DNA from: JAVJRN01 sp047635055
GTDB taxonomy: Bacteria > Bacteroidota > Bacteroidia > Cytophagales > Cyclobacteriaceae
NCBI GenBank assembly: GCA_047635055.1
Contig: JBLIIJ010000034.1
Location: forward strand, 1 to 37,232
Length of the DNA: 37,232 bases
Direction of reading: 5' to 3'
Shown: piece after piece, positions 8,551-17,554 of the stretch
Position numbering within the stretch: position 1 is the stretch's first letter
Layout: every line of letters starts with the position of its first letter
Made by a program: the position numbers and the translations under genes
Notes under the pieces: model-generated
What the model was told of the DNA's origin: nothing
Databases searched by the model: none
The model's input: only the letters and a program-made list of their open reading frames with translations

Positions 8551-9222
8551 TTGAGTAAACTTACAGCGATATTAATCTTTTCAAGGACTGCTTTTCAAGA
8601 AGCAAAAAGAAAAGCTATCGTACGGAATGAGCATCAGAATCACGCACTTCAAAAGCTTTTATTAAAAAAGACGATCAATATTGCTAAGTCGTCAGGTTTA
8701 CCTTTTTACCTCATAGACGAGTCACAACAATCGGGCAAAGATTTCGGTACGCGATTTAACAATGCTTACAGCAAAATATTCTCCTACGGATATGACAATG
8801 TAATCGCTATAGGAAGTGATTGTCCAGATTTGACGTCTGCAGATATTAGGAATGCTGCCCATCACATTGCTGTCCCTCATCAAGAATTAGTCATTGGTCC
8901 AGATTTGAAAGGAGGAGTATATCTTTTAGCATTAGCTAAATCCTTTTTTCAAAAGACAGATTTTAATGAGATTAGTTGGAACGCCAAAACGCTTAGAGAT
9001 TCTATTCTTTCTTACACCTCAGGAGGAGCTAAATTATTAGCTACCAAATCGGATATTAATGATAGCGCGGATTTCGCGCGATTAGTCAGAAGGAGCGTTT
9101 TTTTACGGGCTATTTGGCGACTGATATTAAGTTTTCTAAATAGACCTAAACGGCTAGCTTTTTACCTATCAGATTTCGTTAACCACACTTCCACACTTCG
9201 CGGACCTCCAGTATTGATATAA
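8551..9222 (+). CDS. DUF2064 glycosyltransferase-like protein (TIGR04282-like)
   Basis: The 223-aa product has the nucleotidyl/glycosyltransferase-A-like core of DUF2064: an opening strand LTAILIFSRTA, GSDCPDL (88-94), GPDLKGGVYLLAL (116-128, matching the usual G-x-D-GGY-LL), WNAKTLRDS, then DINDSADF (168-175). The tail ends in LRGPP, as I recall for Bacteroidota members. Related TIGR04282 proteins are annotated as arsenosugar-biosynthesis glycosyltransferases, but neither ArsM nor ArsS is visible here. The whole reading frame has no ATG. TTG at 8551 places the start where the family usually begins. TTG at 8467 would add 28 atypical residues. SusC starts 66 nt downstream on the same strand, so co-expression is possible. 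Confidence 0.72.
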   Translation: MSKLTAILIFSRTAFQEAKRKAIVRNEHQNHALQKLLLKKTINIAKSSGLPFYLIDESQQSGKDFGTRFNNAYSKIFSYGYDNVIAIGSDCPDLTSADIRNAAHHIAVPHQELVIGPDLKGGVYLLALAKSFFQKTDFNEISWNAKTLRDSILSYTSGGAKLLATKSDINDSADFARLVRRSVFLRAIWRLILSFLNRPKRLAFYLSDFVNHTSTLRGPPVLI

Positions 9223-9242
9223 TTTTCGATCAATAATTTTTT
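9212..9242 (+). terminator. Weak AU-rich hairpin after DUF2064 gene
   Basis: TATTGA (9212-9217) pairs with TCAATA (9230-9235) and is followed by a short T-run. The stem is only 6 bp, without GC, and overlaps the stop codon. If real, it would partly separate the DUF2064 gene from susC. Confidence 0.25.
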
Positions 9243-9288
9243 AGGAGAATAGTCTGTTCGATGTTCTCCGAAACTTCAATGAATACTG

Positions 9289-12200
9289 ATGAATAAGATC
9301 CTCTTTTGGCTTTTGCAGTCAATGGTAAGTTGGACATGCGCACAGCAAATACTTGTGACTGGCTCAGTGCAAGATGATAATGCTCAGCAAATCCCAAATG
9401 TACTCGTCCAAGTGGCCACTACGGATGAAGGAACGATTGCGGATGCTAATGGTATTTTTAAAATAAATGTACACCTTGGGGAGACGCTTGTATTTAGCTC
9501 ATTAGGCTACATAACAAAGCAGTTCAAAGTGGAGCAGGCGCAAATGACAGTGGTTCTAAACAGTGATTATCAAGAACTATCTGAAATTGTGGTTACTGCG
9601 CTGGGACTTGAAAGGTCAACAAGAAGTCTGGGCTACAATGTTCAAAGAATAGACGCCAGGGAGTTATCCAACGCGCCAGCCATTAATCTTCTTGATAATC
9701 TTGCAGGAAAGCTATCGGGTGTAACTGTCACCCAAGGGGCGACTGGCGTAGGTTCGACATCAAAAATTGTTATTAGAGGGGAGTCGTCATTTACAAACAA
9801 CAATCCATTATTTGTCGTGGATGGTATGCCCATAAATAACAATAGTGTGGTCAACTTCACCAATGATGCTGCTGCAGGTTTTCAAGAGGTCGATTTTGGC
9901 AATGGAGCTATGGATTTACATACCGAAGATATTGAAAGTATTTCTGTCCTAAAAGGCGCTAGTGCGGCTGCACTCTATGGAAGCAGAGCTGCTAATGGTG
10001 TCGTCATAATAAACACGAAATCAGGAGAGAATGATCATGGAATAGGTGTAACGATTAGTTCTTCGCTGACCTTTGAGCAAGCATTTAAACTCCCAAAATT
10101 CCAAAACCAATATGGACAAGGGAATTCTGGCCAATTCGAGTTTGTCGATGGGTTAGGCGCTGGTTTAAATGATAACATTTCTTATAGTTGGGGGCCATTA
10201 CTTGACCAAGGTATAAATGTCCCTCAGTTTGATAGCCCCGTCAGGCTTGCTGATGGCACTATCGTACGGGGAGGAGATGTTGCCGTTCACGGAGGAGAGC
10301 TTATTCCGGCAACACCTTTCAAATCTTATGGTGATAATTTAAAGAACTTCTATCATACGGGCATAACTACGAATAATTATGCCTCAATCGATTCCAAGTT
10401 TGAAAAAGGACAATTCAGGTTGAGTATATCCGATATGAAAAGTGAATCTATCATCCCAGGAGTGAATCTCGAAAGACAAAACTTGGGAAGCAAGTTTATT
10501 TTCAGGCCAACAACAAAACTTAAAATTCAATCTTCCATTAACTATGTGAACACAAGCTCAGATAACCGACCTTCTGGAGGGTATGGTTCAGAAAATGTGA
10601 ATTACTCCTTGGTTGCTTGGGGGCCAAGATCGTTGAATATTGAAGCGATGAAAGATTATTGGCAACCTGGTTTAGAAGATTTACAACAGTACTCTTTCAA
10701 TTATACGTTTTTCGACAACCCATATTTTATTCTAAGAGAGAATAGGAATTCATTTGAACGAAATAGGCTTTTCGGTAATATTTTCGCTAAATATTTTATT
10801 ACCGATCAACTAAGTTTCTCCCTGAGGACAGGACTAGATTATTCAATTGAAGAGCGCCAATTTAGACGAGCTTTTAGTACCAATAGGTTTAGGAATGGAG
10901 GATTTGCTGTGCATAATGTGGGATATGAAGAGCGAAATACCGACTTCTTAGTCAACTATAACATTGAAAACGAGTCTTTTACCTTCGATTTGGCTGTGGG
11001 AGGAAACCAATTCAATCAAAGTTCATCAACCATTCAAAATCAAGCAGTTGCTTTGGCACAACCAGGTATTTTTAATCTCTCCAATGCTGCTGTACCGATT
11101 GAGGTTTTTGAATTTCAATCGAAAAAAAGAATCAATAGCTTTTATGGAATTGCAAAAATTAATTTTAGGGATTTTGTCTTCACAGAAATTGCAGCAAGAA
11201 ATGATTGGTCGAGTGCATTAGCGACACCTTCAAGTAGTGAGCATGTTTCTTTTTTCTATCCTTCAATATCAAATGCGATTATTCTTTCCAATATTCTTGA
11301 TTTACCAAGATATTTGAATTTTTTAAAATTGAGAGCAAGCTGGGCACAAGTAGGAAATGATACCAACCCGTATCAAACGGTTGGTGTTTTTAACGCTCAA
11401 ACACCCTATTTAGGCTCACCCACTTTTAGTGCCCAATCAACAATCGCAAATCCAAAACTCTCTCCTGAATTAACCTCATCTTGGGAGTTTGGGGGTTTAA
11501 TTGGTCTTTTCAACAATAGAATGACCCTTGATTTTTCTTATTATAATGCCTTAACACAAGATCAAATTATTTCCCTTCCGATTACTGTTGCATCAGGATA
11601 CGATGAACAAGTGGTCAACGGCGGTGAAGTAAGGAGTCAAGGAGTAGAGCTCATCATGAATTATCATATTATTTCAAATAAGCCTTTTAGCTGGTTTGCG
11701 AGCCTCAATTTTTCAAGGAACATAACGACAGTTGAAGGTTTGCCGGAGGGCATTGATAGGCTAACCTTGGCCTATTCGAGGATATATGATAACGTTAATC
11801 AAACGGTGTTTTATCAGGTGAATGAGGGTGGAAGGATAGGTGATATGTACGGGACAGGTTATTTAAAAAATGGTAACGGCGATTTTATCATCAGCGATGA
11901 TGGACTTTATATTCCAGACAATTCATTACAAAAATTGGGTAACTACAATCCGAATTTCATGCTCGGTTTCTCGCAGAGTTTTTCCTACAAGAGCCTGAAT
12001 GTAAACTTTGTTTTCGATTGGCGCCAGGGAGGCATACTTATCTCAAGAACTCTTGCTCTGGCTGGCGTAGCAGGACAATTGGAGGAAACAAGCGACAGGC
12101 CTGAAGCTGGAATTGTAGCGCAAGGCGTCATCAATGTAGGAACAGATGAAAACCCACAATACGAACCGAATAGTATTGCGGTTAGTCCTGAGGCTTATTA

Positions 12201-12483
12201 TCGTAATTTATATGATCGAAATCACGAACAAAATAATACCTATAATGCCAGTTACTTGAAATTAAGATCTTTCAGTTTAGGATATGATGTGGGAGAAAAA
12301 CTCAATTGGGAGCACTCGTTTGTCGTTTCGCTGATAGGGAGAAATCTCTTCGCTATTAGTGAAATTCCTCATTTTGACCCTGAACAATTAGCCGTTCAAG
12401 GTCAGCAATTCGTCAATGGAGTGGAAGATATGTCTTATGCATCTTCTAGGAGTTTGGGTTTAAAAGTAGATTTTAAATTTTAA
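9289..12483 (+). CDS. SusC/RagA-family TonB-dependent outer-membrane transporter
   Basis: The 1064-aa protein forms the outer-membrane channel of a SusCD importer. A signal peptide (about 1-18) is followed by a carboxypeptidase-regulatory-like domain (about 22-92, with GTIADANGIFKI and LVFSSLGY), the SusC signature LSEIVVTALG (97-106), a plug (about 110-245, with IVIRGESS, LFVVDGMPIN and GSRAANGVVIINTK), and a long beta barrel ending in a terminal Phe. Length is normal for SusC. The partner susD starts 3 nt after its stop, and a Na+ symporter and phosphoesterase-like gene follow, so the solute is probably small and continues into the cytoplasm. It looks intact. Substrate is not deducible from the barrel. 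Confidence 0.95.
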   Translation: MNKILFWLLQSMVSWTCAQQILVTGSVQDDNAQQIPNVLVQVATTDEGTIADANGIFKINVHLGETLVFSSLGYITKQFKVEQAQMTVVLNSDYQELSEIVVTALGLERSTRSLGYNVQRIDARELSNAPAINLLDNLAGKLSGVTVTQGATGVGSTSKIVIRGESSFTNNNPLFVVDGMPINNNSVVNFTNDAAAGFQEVDFGNGAMDLHTEDIESISVLKGASAAALYGSRAANGVVIINTKSGENDHGIGVTISSSLTFEQAFKLPKFQNQYGQGNSGQFEFVDGLGAGLNDNISYSWGPLLDQGINVPQFDSPVRLADGTIVRGGDVAVHGGELIPATPFKSYGDNLKNFYHTGITTNNYASIDSKFEKGQFRLSISDMKSESIIPGVNLERQNLGSKFIFRPTTKLKIQSSINYVNTSSDNRPSGGYGSENVNYSLVAWGPRSLNIEAMKDYWQPGLEDLQQYSFNYTFFDNPYFILRENRNSFERNRLFGNIFAKYFITDQLSFSLRTGLDYSIEERQFRRAFSTNRFRNGGFAVHNVGYEERNTDFLVNYNIENESFTFDLAVGGNQFNQSSSTIQNQAVALAQPGIFNLSNAAVPIEVFEFQSKKRINSFYGIAKINFRDFVFTEIAARNDWSSALATPSSSEHVSFFYPSISNAIILSNILDLPRYLNFLKLRASWAQVGNDTNPYQTVGVFNAQTPYLGSPTFSAQSTIANPKLSPELTSSWEFGGLIGLFNNRMTLDFSYYNALTQDQIISLPITVASGYDEQVVNGGEVRSQGVELIMNYHIISNKPFSWFASLNFSRNITTVEGLPEGIDRLTLAYSRIYDNVNQTVFYQVNEGGRIGDMYGTGYLKNGNGDFIISDDGLYIPDNSLQKLGNYNPNFMLGFSQSFSYKSLNVNFVFDWRQGGILISRTLALAGVAGQLEETSDRPEAGIVAQGVINVGTDENPQYEPNSIAVSPEAYYRNLYDRNHEQNNTYNASYLKLRSFSLGYDVGEKLNWEHSFVVSLIGRNLFAISEIPHFDPEQLAVQGQQFVNGVEDMSYASSRSLGLKVDFKF

Positions 12484-12486
12484 AAA

Positions 12487-13983
12487 ATGAGCAGCATTCA
12501 ATATTTGGTAAAGTCTTTTTATCTCTTGATTAAGAGAATTTCATTACCACTAAGCTTTCAAAAAAATCACGCAATTATAGCGTTTCTCTTGACTTGGACG
12601 GTGGCCTGTACTTCCTCATATGAAGAGATCAACACCAACCCGAATGCACCAATTGAAGTACAGCCGGCCTTACTTTTAAGACAAGTAATCTATAATTATG
12701 GCGAGGAAATGTCCTATGAGGGATTTGTTGCTGGTAACCTACTATCCCAACATTTTACTATGGTTGACTTTAACCTTTTCGATAGACATGATTTAAGCTC
12801 CCCACAACTTGGAGGTAATCCTTGGCCGGTGATCTATGGTAACCTCAGAGACAATGAATTGATACTAGAAATGGCAAGGTCTACACCGGTGAATGCTGTA
12901 TATGAGGGCCCAGCTTTAATTCTAAAAGCGTTTTTTGCAGCTTCCCTCACGGATATTTATGGGGACGTCCCATATTTTGAGGCACTTAAAGGATCTGACG
13001 GTAATACTACGCCTATATATGATTCTCAAGAATCGATTTACGTAAACGAGAATGGTATATTGGACAATCTCAATAAGGGAATCGAAGCTATTTCGTCATA
13101 TAATGGCGTTCAATTTTTAGAGGGAGATATACTTTTTGATGGAAATTTACGGCAATGGATCCGCTTCGCTAATTCGTTGAAGATCAAGTATTGGATGAGA
13201 ATCTCCGATAAGATAAATGTAAGCCATGAACTTCAAGCGATTTTCCAAAACCAAGACTACATAAATTCGAGTGACGACAATGCGGTTTTTGATTTTACTG
13301 ATAATCCTCCAAACAGTTTTCGCATGTCAATGCTAAGGTCTGGAGATTTTAATCTGTTTGTCATGTCAAAAACGATGGAAAATATTTTGACTCAATTAAA
13401 TGACAATAGAAAGACTGTTCTTTTCAGGCCCAATGAACAGGGCGATTATTTTGGTTTAAACAATGGTCCTGATGCGGCAAACACTTCTATTTCTATAACT
13501 GATTATTCTTTAACGGGTACTGTTTTTAGAGAATCTACTGGATTATTAGATGCCAACTTTATGACGAGTTGGGAAACGATTTTTTTACTCGCAGAAGCAG
13601 CGGCTAAAGGCTTAATATCCGCAGATCCGAAGATTTTGTATGAAAAAGCAGTTGTTGATGCTTTTGAATATTGGTCAGCAGATATGTTTACTGATTACTT
13701 AGCAATAGGCAGTGCTAGTTATAATCAAGAAAATGGTATAGCACAGATCATAACACAGAAATGGATCGCCAATAGTATTAATGGATACGAGAATTGGATC
13801 GAATATCGTAGAACAGGTTTGCCAATTTTAAATCAAGTTGAATCAAGCCTCAATAATGGGTTAATACCAGTACGTATGCCATATCCACCAGAAGAAGCGG
13901 CTTTAAATGGTGTAAATTATCATTTGGCAACAGTCAAAAACAATAATAGTATCAATGCTAAAGTTTGGTGGGATGTGGATTGA
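12487..13983 (+). CDS. SusD/RagB-like nutrient-binding lipoprotein (SusD-like_2 type)
   Basis: The 498-aa surface lipoprotein caps the SusC barrel and binds the solute. The lipobox TVAC places the lipidated Cys at residue 41. Typical features follow: YEEINTNPNAP, a TPR-rich helical body with ALILKAFFAASLTDIYGDVPYFEAL (family hallmark 'D-YGDVPY'), RQWIRFANSLKIKYWMRI, WETIFLLAEAAAKG, and NGYENWIEYRRTGLP near the end. The pattern resembles the SusD-like_2 group, often seen with SusC pairs that do not import starch. The ATG used lies 3 nt after susC stop. It gives an unusually long region of about 30 residues before the hydrophobic core, so a later non-ATG start is conceivable. Confidence 0.92.
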   Translation: MSSIQYLVKSFYLLIKRISLPLSFQKNHAIIAFLLTWTVACTSSYEEINTNPNAPIEVQPALLLRQVIYNYGEEMSYEGFVAGNLLSQHFTMVDFNLFDRHDLSSPQLGGNPWPVIYGNLRDNELILEMARSTPVNAVYEGPALILKAFFAASLTDIYGDVPYFEALKGSDGNTTPIYDSQESIYVNENGILDNLNKGIEAISSYNGVQFLEGDILFDGNLRQWIRFANSLKIKYWMRISDKINVSHELQAIFQNQDYINSSDDNAVFDFTDNPPNSFRMSMLRSGDFNLFVMSKTMENILTQLNDNRKTVLFRPNEQGDYFGLNNGPDAANTSISITDYSLTGTVFRESTGLLDANFMTSWETIFLLAEAAAKGLISADPKILYEKAVVDAFEYWSADMFTDYLAIGSASYNQENGIAQIITQKWIANSINGYENWIEYRRTGLPILNQVESSLNNGLIPVRMPYPPEEAALNGVNYHLATVKNNNSINAKVWWDVD

Positions 13984-14010
13984 AAACTTTTTTAATCTCA
14001 ATATGCACAA

Positions 14011-15360
14011 ATGGAGATTATGACCACATATTGGCAATGGGGGTTAATGATTTTGGTCAGCTTACTGATGATCGTCTTTGCACCTAAAGCAAAAGATGAA
14101 TTTGAATTTTTTAAAGCTAAAGTACAGAATAGCCGTCTTGGTTTCTGGGTTTTAACAAGCAGTTTAGTCATATCTTGGATTTTTGCCAAATCAATAATTA
14201 ATGCCAGCGATCTTGGACTGAAATATGGAATAATGGGGGGAATAGCATATGCATGCTATTACTTATCATTTCTAGTTGGAGGGATCGTTATTTTTCATTT
14301 GCGACATAATGGCGGTTATCAAAGTGTTCATCATTTTTTAAGGGTCAATCATGGATATACCGCGGTAATTTTATTTACAATTCTTATTGCCATTCGGTTA
14401 TTCAATGAGGTGTGGTCCAATACCATGGTGATTGGCAGTTTCTTCGGTTTTCAGGGTACTATTGAATACTATAGCGCCATTATTATTTTTACCATACTTA
14501 CGTTAGCGTATGTGCTAAAAGGAGGGATGAGAAGTTCTCTTTTTACTGATGCTATACAAATGATCCTGTTTGTGGTCTTACTGATGCTGATCCTTTTTTA
14601 CATCATTCCTGATATCAGTATAAGTGACTTAAATCAAGGTAAGTCTAGTGCCAATCAAGGGGGGCTGAATTTGATGTTTGTGGCTTTGATTCAATGTTTT
14701 AGCTATCCGTTTCACGACCCAGTCATGACAGATCGAGGTTTTATTGCTGATGTTAAACTGACAAAGAAAGCATTCATATTCGCCGGATTAATTGGATTTT
14801 TATCCATTGTGCTCTTTAGTTTAATTGGTATTTATGCTGGCAAGTTGATGCTTGATTCACCTGCAGCTGTCTCCGTAAGCCATACACTCCATATTGGTGG
14901 ATTATTGACAATTAATCTCATCATGATTACCTCAGCGTCCTCTACACTTGATTCCACTTTTAGTTCATTTTCGAAATTAACCATCTACGATTTAAAATTA
15001 TTTAAAGCCACAATCACCAATGGTCGATTGGTGATGATCTTTATCATGTTGCTTGGTACTATTCCAATATTTTTTGATCCTGCCATACTCTCTGCCACGA
15101 CTATTTCCGGGACGATGGTTATTGGACTTATGCCTCCATTCATCTTTTGGAAATGGAAAACAAGGAAAAATGCCTTTAGTATAACGGTAATAATTGGCGT
15201 TCTTTTTGGATTAGTGCATGTTTTAGGACTTTGGCCAAAAAGCTTCATTTTTTTCAAAGGAGACTATGCGGAGTTGTTATCAGTAAATATTGTTGGATCA
15301 ATCATTTGTTTTATCACGTATTTGATTTTTTATCAATGGAAAAAAGAAACAAAAATATAG
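14011..15360 (+). CDS. Sodium/solute symporter (SSS family)
   Basis: The 449-aa inner-membrane protein has about 12-13 hydrophobic helices. The SSS signature appears as LKGGMRSSLFTDAIQMILF, matching the canonical GG-x-x-x-x-x-TD-x-x-Q motif, and a Ser/Thr-rich stretch ITSASSTLDSTFSS (a Na+-site-like region of SSS helix 8) follows. It would use the Na+ gradient to take up a solute delivered by SusCD. It starts 27 nt after susD stop and overlaps the next gene by 25 nt, which ties the four genes into one transcript. Length is a little short for SSS (usually 450-550). Start ATG 14011 is chosen, although ATG 14020 is also possible. Substrate unknown. Confidence 0.9.
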   Translation: MEIMTTYWQWGLMILVSLLMIVFAPKAKDEFEFFKAKVQNSRLGFWVLTSSLVISWIFAKSIINASDLGLKYGIMGGIAYACYYLSFLVGGIVIFHLRHNGGYQSVHHFLRVNHGYTAVILFTILIAIRLFNEVWSNTMVIGSFFGFQGTIEYYSAIIIFTILTLAYVLKGGMRSSLFTDAIQMILFVVLLMLILFYIIPDISISDLNQGKSSANQGGLNLMFVALIQCFSYPFHDPVMTDRGFIADVKLTKKAFIFAGLIGFLSIVLFSLIGIYAGKLMLDSPAAVSVSHTLHIGGLLTINLIMITSASSTLDSTFSSFSKLTIYDLKLFKATITNGRLVMIFIMLLGTIPIFFDPAILSATTISGTMVIGLMPPFIFWKWKTRKNAFSITVIIGVLFGLVHVLGLWPKSFIFFKGDYAELLSVNIVGSIICFITYLIFYQWKKETKI

Positions 15361-16160
15361 GAGTATTAACGAGGGAATTGATTGTGTTTGGTGGCATATA
15401 TAGCAATCTTGAAGCGTTGAAGGCATTTAAAAGTGAAATGGATACTAGAGGAATAAAAGCCACCAACATCATTTGTACAGGTGATATTGTAGCATATTGT
15501 GCTGACCCTGAAGAATGTATACAATTCGTGAAAAATTGGGGAATTCACGTAATAGTAGGTAATGTCGAACTACAATTAAGAAATGGTGAGGTTGATTGTG
15601 GGTGCAATTTTAATGAGAATACATCATGTGATGTGTTGTCACGGCATTGGTATCCATTTGCGAAGCATAAAATATCCGATCAATCTATTCAATGGTTACA
15701 TACTTTGCCTCACTATATCAATCTAACTTTTCAAGGTAAAAAGGGTCTCGTCCTTCATGGTGGTTTAGAGGAGATTTCACAATTTATTTTCAAATCCACA
15801 GATCCACAGATAAAAAATGAAATATTAAAGAAAACTCAATCTGAGTTTATATTGGCAGGTCATTGCGGTATTCCTTTTTATGAGGAATTAAGTGAGGGAA
15901 TTTGGTTTAATACAGGCGTTATTGGTATGCCGGCCAACGATGGACAAACATCAACTTGGTACTTAGAACTTACAGAAAATCAGAATTTCAAACCGGTTTA
16001 TCACAAATTGAGCTACGATTTTGAGTTAGCCTCCAATAAAATGATCCAGGAAAACCTCCCTTCAGAATATGCAAAGACCTTAACAACGGGAGTTTGGGAT
16101 AATTGTGATGTGCTTCCCGAACGAGAAGCTAAAGCTCAGGGGCAATCATTAAATATTTAA
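15336..16160 (+). CDS. Divergent metallophosphoesterase-fold protein with a reduced metal site
   Basis: The 274-aa cytosolic protein reads as a calcineurin-like phosphoesterase, but motif I is GGIYSN (19-24) in place of D-x-H-G-N, motif II keeps GD (D50 in CTGDIVAYCADP), motif III is GNVE (N76 kept, His lost), motif IV is HGG (H141), and motif V is GHCG (H176 kept, second His lost). So the metal-2 ligands D50, N76, H141 and H176 remain while all metal-1-only ligands are gone. A Cys-rich stretch (CGC 88-90, C98) and NTGVIGMPAND (192-202) look family-specific. From memory, proteobacterial homologues with FGGPYSN and GNCE exist, so this is a family trait. The start is ATG 15336, 25 nt inside the symporter gene. 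A longer frame from 15231 is only the shadow of that gene. Confidence 0.82.
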   Translation: MEKRNKNIGVLTRELIVFGGIYSNLEALKAFKSEMDTRGIKATNIICTGDIVAYCADPEECIQFVKNWGIHVIVGNVELQLRNGEVDCGCNFNENTSCDVLSRHWYPFAKHKISDQSIQWLHTLPHYINLTFQGKKGLVLHGGLEEISQFIFKSTDPQIKNEILKKTQSEFILAGHCGIPFYEELSEGIWFNTGVIGMPANDGQTSTWYLELTENQNFKPVYHKLSYDFELASNKMIQENLPSEYAKTLTTGVWDNCDVLPEREAKAQGQSLNI

Positions 16161-16226
16161 AGGGTTCCAAACCTTAGTGACCAATGATTTGTTTCAACAA
16201 AAAATGAACGACTTAAACTTAGAAAT

Positions 16227-16673
16227 ATGCTAAAATGGAGCGAGATATTGGAGTTGTCTAAAAAAGGCAACCCTACACCAGAGCAAAAAATAGCCAAAAC
16301 AGATGAAGCGTGGGCTGAGCAGTTAACTGACGAGGAATTTAGAGTTACTCGTAAAAAAGGTACGGAAAGACCTTACAGTTCAGAAGTTTGCAGCAAATTT
16401 GATCCAGGAGCGTACAAATGTGTGTGCTGCGGAACGCTTCTTTTTGATGCAGGCGAGAAATTCGAGAGCGGGACGGGTTGGCCTTCCTTCACACAGCCTG
16501 CCAAAGAAAACGCGATTGCTTACATAAGCGACGCAACACATTTTATGTCCAGAATTGAAACTGTTTGTAATACGTGTGAAGCACATTTAGGTCATGTTTT
16601 TCCTGATGGCCCAAAACCATCAGGTCTACGCTATTGTATGAATGCGGTGGCATTAAAGAAGGTTGATGGTTAG
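16227..16673 (+). CDS. msrB: Peptide-methionine (R)-S-oxide reductase MsrB
   Basis: The 148-aa enzyme reduces the R-diastereomer of methionine sulfoxide in proteins. Its features are TERPYSS (46-52), the zinc pairs C65/C68 (YKCVCCG) and C114/C117 (CNTC), GTGWPSF (82-88), HLGHVFPDGP (120-129) and the catalytic Cys137 in GLRYCMNA. There is no signal peptide, so it is cytosolic. Length and motif order are normal for stand-alone MsrB. It starts 66 nt after the phosphoesterase gene and is closed by a very strong terminator, so it may be the last gene of the SusCD operon or be separately transcribed. C55 could serve as the resolving thiol, which is inference. Confidence 0.95.
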   Translation: MLKWSEILELSKKGNPTPEQKIAKTDEAWAEQLTDEEFRVTRKKGTERPYSSEVCSKFDPGAYKCVCCGTLLFDAGEKFESGTGWPSFTQPAKENAIAYISDATHFMSRIETVCNTCEAHLGHVFPDGPKPSGLRYCMNAVALKKVDG

Positions 16674-16687
16674 TTTTTCAAATCACT

Positions 16688-16725
16688 AAAACCAGTAAAC
16701 TTCCGAAGTTTACTGGTTTTTATTT
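16688..16725 (+). terminator. Strong Rho-independent terminator after msrB
   Basis: A perfect 15-bp stem (16688-16702 with 16706-16720) and a 3-nt CCG loop run into a T-rich tail. This is a clear 3' boundary for msrB and whatever upstream operon reads into it. The A-rich 5' arm lets it work on the other strand too. Confidence 0.93.
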
Positions 16726-16943
16726 TGACGAGGTATTATCTTTTTGGGAACATGAAACCGCCGGATAGAGAGAGCAATTATTAGCTTCAAAAAGGTGGTT
16801 TTTAGAGAATCTTACGAAACAGGGTGAAATTTTAACCGAAATATACCGAGTGTTTGGTTTAAGAAACATGAGCGCTAAAAACCAAATGATCAACGACCTC
16901 AAACGGTCTAGTTTGAAAAAACCAATGACCGCTTCTTTAATTC

Positions 16944-17333
16944 TTAGTTTTTTTCCATTGATTTCTTTACCTCTTCAAAAAGATCTTTGAGACTGGATTC
17001 AGCCTTACTTGAAAGTTTTTTTAGATCACTCTTTATCTTATCAAAGTCTTCTTCAGAGACGTTATCTATTTTTCTCAAAGCTTGTTTTAAGTCATCTGAT
17101 TTATTAGCCAATGAGGACTTGGCCTTTTTTAAAATTTTCTGCTGCATTCCTTTGCTGTCTTTGATTTTCTCTTCAAGCTGAGCAATGGATTCATCAATTT
17201 TCTCTTTTAGTTGGGTCATATCCTTCAGCATATTTTCCTTCTCACTCTTGCCGCCTTCATTTTGCTGACAAGCTGTAAAAATGAACATGAATAAGAATAA
17301 AAAAACACTAGACTTGATAATTGATTTTAACAT
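16944..17333 (-). CDS. Coiled-coil lipoprotein of unknown function
   Basis: The 129-aa product has a lipoprotein signal (hydrophobic 8-20, lipobox FTAC, lipidated Cys22). The rest (about 30-127) is almost all charged heptad-like helix rich in Lys, Glu, Ser and Leu, with no Pro or aromatic core. It is likely an extended coiled coil attached to the outer or inner membrane. No family was recognised, and similar small Lys/Glu-rich lipoproteins of Bacteroidota are annotated hypothetical. The stretch from 16730 to 16943 after its 3' end has no gene and no clear terminator beyond the msrB hairpin. Confidence 0.7.
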   Translation of the reverse strand: MLKSIIKSSVFLFLFMFIFTACQQNEGGKSEKENMLKDMTQLKEKIDESIAQLEEKIKDSKGMQQKILKKAKSSLANKSDDLKQALRKIDNVSEEDFDKIKSDLKKLSSKAESSLKDLFEEVKKSMEKN

Positions 17334-17554
17334 AACGAATTTTAAAATTTGTAATGTGAAGTTATAAAATACTTTAAAGATTGATCAGACTAAATAAATC
17401 AAAATCAACTTTATAAATTACCGAACGGAATAGCACAGGACCTCCATTGAATAGGACGTGTTTTACGACAAAAATAAACTTAAAATAATCACTGCGTAGT
17501 TTCGTTTGTTCAGATCACATGACTAATCAATAGGAGTCTATTAAACTTCATTAA

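Noticed and set aside
8467..9222. Firm arsenosugar biosynthesis cluster
   Set aside because: Only the DUF2064 gene supports it. No ArsM, ArsS radical SAM enzyme or second glycosyltransferase is visible in the window.
15231..15335. N-terminal extension of the phosphoesterase reading frame
   Set aside because: These 35 codons lie fully within the symporter gene in another frame and show no family similarity. The family begins near MEKRNKNIGVL at 15336.
16720..16902. 60-aa reading frame on the - strand after msrB
   Set aside because: It overlaps the msrB terminator hairpin, has no family resemblance and an odd composition.
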